From contig NZ_KQ758601.1 in assembly GCF_001457025.1 (NCBI RefSeq), positions 372,001 through 436,000 on the forward strand: a DNA stretch of 64,000 bases, given 5' to 3'. Positions 63,542 through 64,000 of this stretch are shown in pieces (the first letter of the stretch is position 1; the number at the start of each line of letters is the position of its first letter). The stretch is from Pseudarthrobacter enclensis (GTDB lineage Bacteria; Actinomycetota; Actinomycetes; Actinomycetales; Micrococcaceae). The notes beneath the pieces were generated by a model that made no database searches, was not told where the DNA came from, and saw only the letters and a program-made list of their open reading frames with translations. Position numbers and translations under genes: made by a program.

Positions 63542-64000
63542 ATGAACTCAACGTCGAGCCCATACCGCGTCATTGCCGTTTGTACCGGCAATATTTGCCG
63601 GTCCCCCATGGCGGAAATGATGCTGCGGGCGGCCCTGGAACGCGAAGGGCTGGATGACGTCGTGGCGGTGGATTCCGCCGGCACCACCGGCTACGAGGCC
63701 GGCCGGCCCATCGATCCCCGCGCCGCGCGGAGGCTGGCCGTCACCCAGCTCGCCTCGGACCAGCACGTTGCGCGGGAATGGATGCATTCCTGGTTCCGGG
63801 AGCGGGACCTGATCCTCGCCCTGGACATCGACCACTACGCCTGGCTCAGCCAGGCAGCCCCGGACAGGGAATCGCTGGAGAAAATCCGGATGCTCCGGAG
63901 CTTCGATCCCGCCATGGCCGGCCGGGACCTCCTGGACCAGGGCATCGAGGACCCCTGGTACGGCGGGATCGCGGACTTCGACGCCGTCTGGCACCAGATC
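63542..64000 (+). CDS. Low-molecular-weight protein tyrosine phosphatase, 3' end outside window
   Basis: The frame is open to the window edge; 153 residues are visible. The P-loop CX5R is at C14-R20 (AVCTGNICRSP) and the general-acid loop DPWYGG starts at D137, so the catalytic set is complete and only a short C-terminal part is missing. It dephosphorylates tyrosine phosphates, often on regulators or exopolysaccharide kinases. ATG 63542; an in-frame ATG four codons earlier (63530) is possible. Confidence 0.92.
   Translation, partial: MNSTSSPYRVIAVCTGNICRSPMAEMMLRAALEREGLDDVVAVDSAGTTGYEAGRPIDPRAARRLAVTQLASDQHVAREWMHSWFRERDLILALDIDHYAWLSQAAPDRESLEKIRMLRSFDPAMAGRDLLDQGIEDPWYGGIADFDAVWHQI

Overview
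The window is high-GC actinobacterial chromosome. It most likely comes from the Arthrobacter/Pseudarthrobacter group (Micrococcaceae). Reasons: the gene products read like that group, GTG and TTG starts are frequent, an HspR/HAIR-controlled dnaK operon is present, sarcosine oxidase is heterotetrameric, there is an amylosucrase, and the homoprotocatechuate dioxygenase has metal and catalytic residues at the same numbers as the Arthrobacter/Brevibacterium enzymes. I saw no rRNA, tRNA, CRISPR array, transposase or phage gene.

Layout. 1-4.1 kb: the end of a trehalose-synthase-like GH13 enzyme, then a leftward group (sugar O-acetyltransferase, TetR regulator, MFS exporter) with a palindrome touching the first start codon. 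4.1-10.4 kb: a leftward four-gene amine or amino-acid catabolic operon (FAD amine oxidase-like, DapA-like, AGCS symporter, aldehyde dehydrogenase) with a divergent GntR regulator. 10.4-11.05 kb: non-coding, filled by 2.3 tandem copies of a ~205-bp unit, each carrying a 9-bp inverted repeat. 11.0-21.0 kb: the leftward operon glyA-soxB-soxD-soxA-soxG-sdaA-purU plus a small gene, which demethylates sarcosine, moves the one-carbon unit through tetrahydrofolate and takes glycine to serine and pyruvate; a divergent GntR gene faces it.

21.0-30.7 kb: an alpha-glucoside module (ROK repressor; divergent lipoprotein binding protein, two permeases, GH13 alpha-glucosidase, polyphosphate-type glucokinase; then amylosucrase). 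No ABC ATPase is present, so a shared one must be supplied from elsewhere. 30.6-34.0 kb: a long palindromic element, pheA (prephenate dehydratase) and a BetT-type BCCT transporter. 34.0-44.1 kb: an aromatic catabolic cluster. A MobA-like flavin hydroxylase diverges from an operon encoding an FAH-RraA fusion, a GntR regulator, HpaE, a homoprotocatechuate 2,3-dioxygenase, HpaH, HpaI and a frameshifted succinate-semialdehyde dehydrogenase. Together these should convert homoprotocatechuate to pyruvate and succinate.

44.1-49.5 kb: a 78-residue repeat protein of unknown function behind a clear promoter and long leader, a PEP-synthase/rifampin-phosphotransferase-like protein, a second aldehyde dehydrogenase broken by one base, and a small membrane protein. 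49.6-54.1 kb: dnaK-grpE-dnaJ-hspR with two HAIR operators around the dnaK promoter and an unusual 310-bp hairpin-rich gap before dnaJ. 54.2-61.1 kb: three regulator/target pairs, each with a repeat in the control region (ArsR-like/MFS, TetR/epimerase-like, MarR/MMPL). 61.1-64.0 kb: a methyltransferase, a Phd-VapC type toxin-antitoxin pair with a long palindrome just before its start codon, a LysE-type exporter and the beginning of a low-molecular-weight tyrosine phosphatase cut by the window edge.
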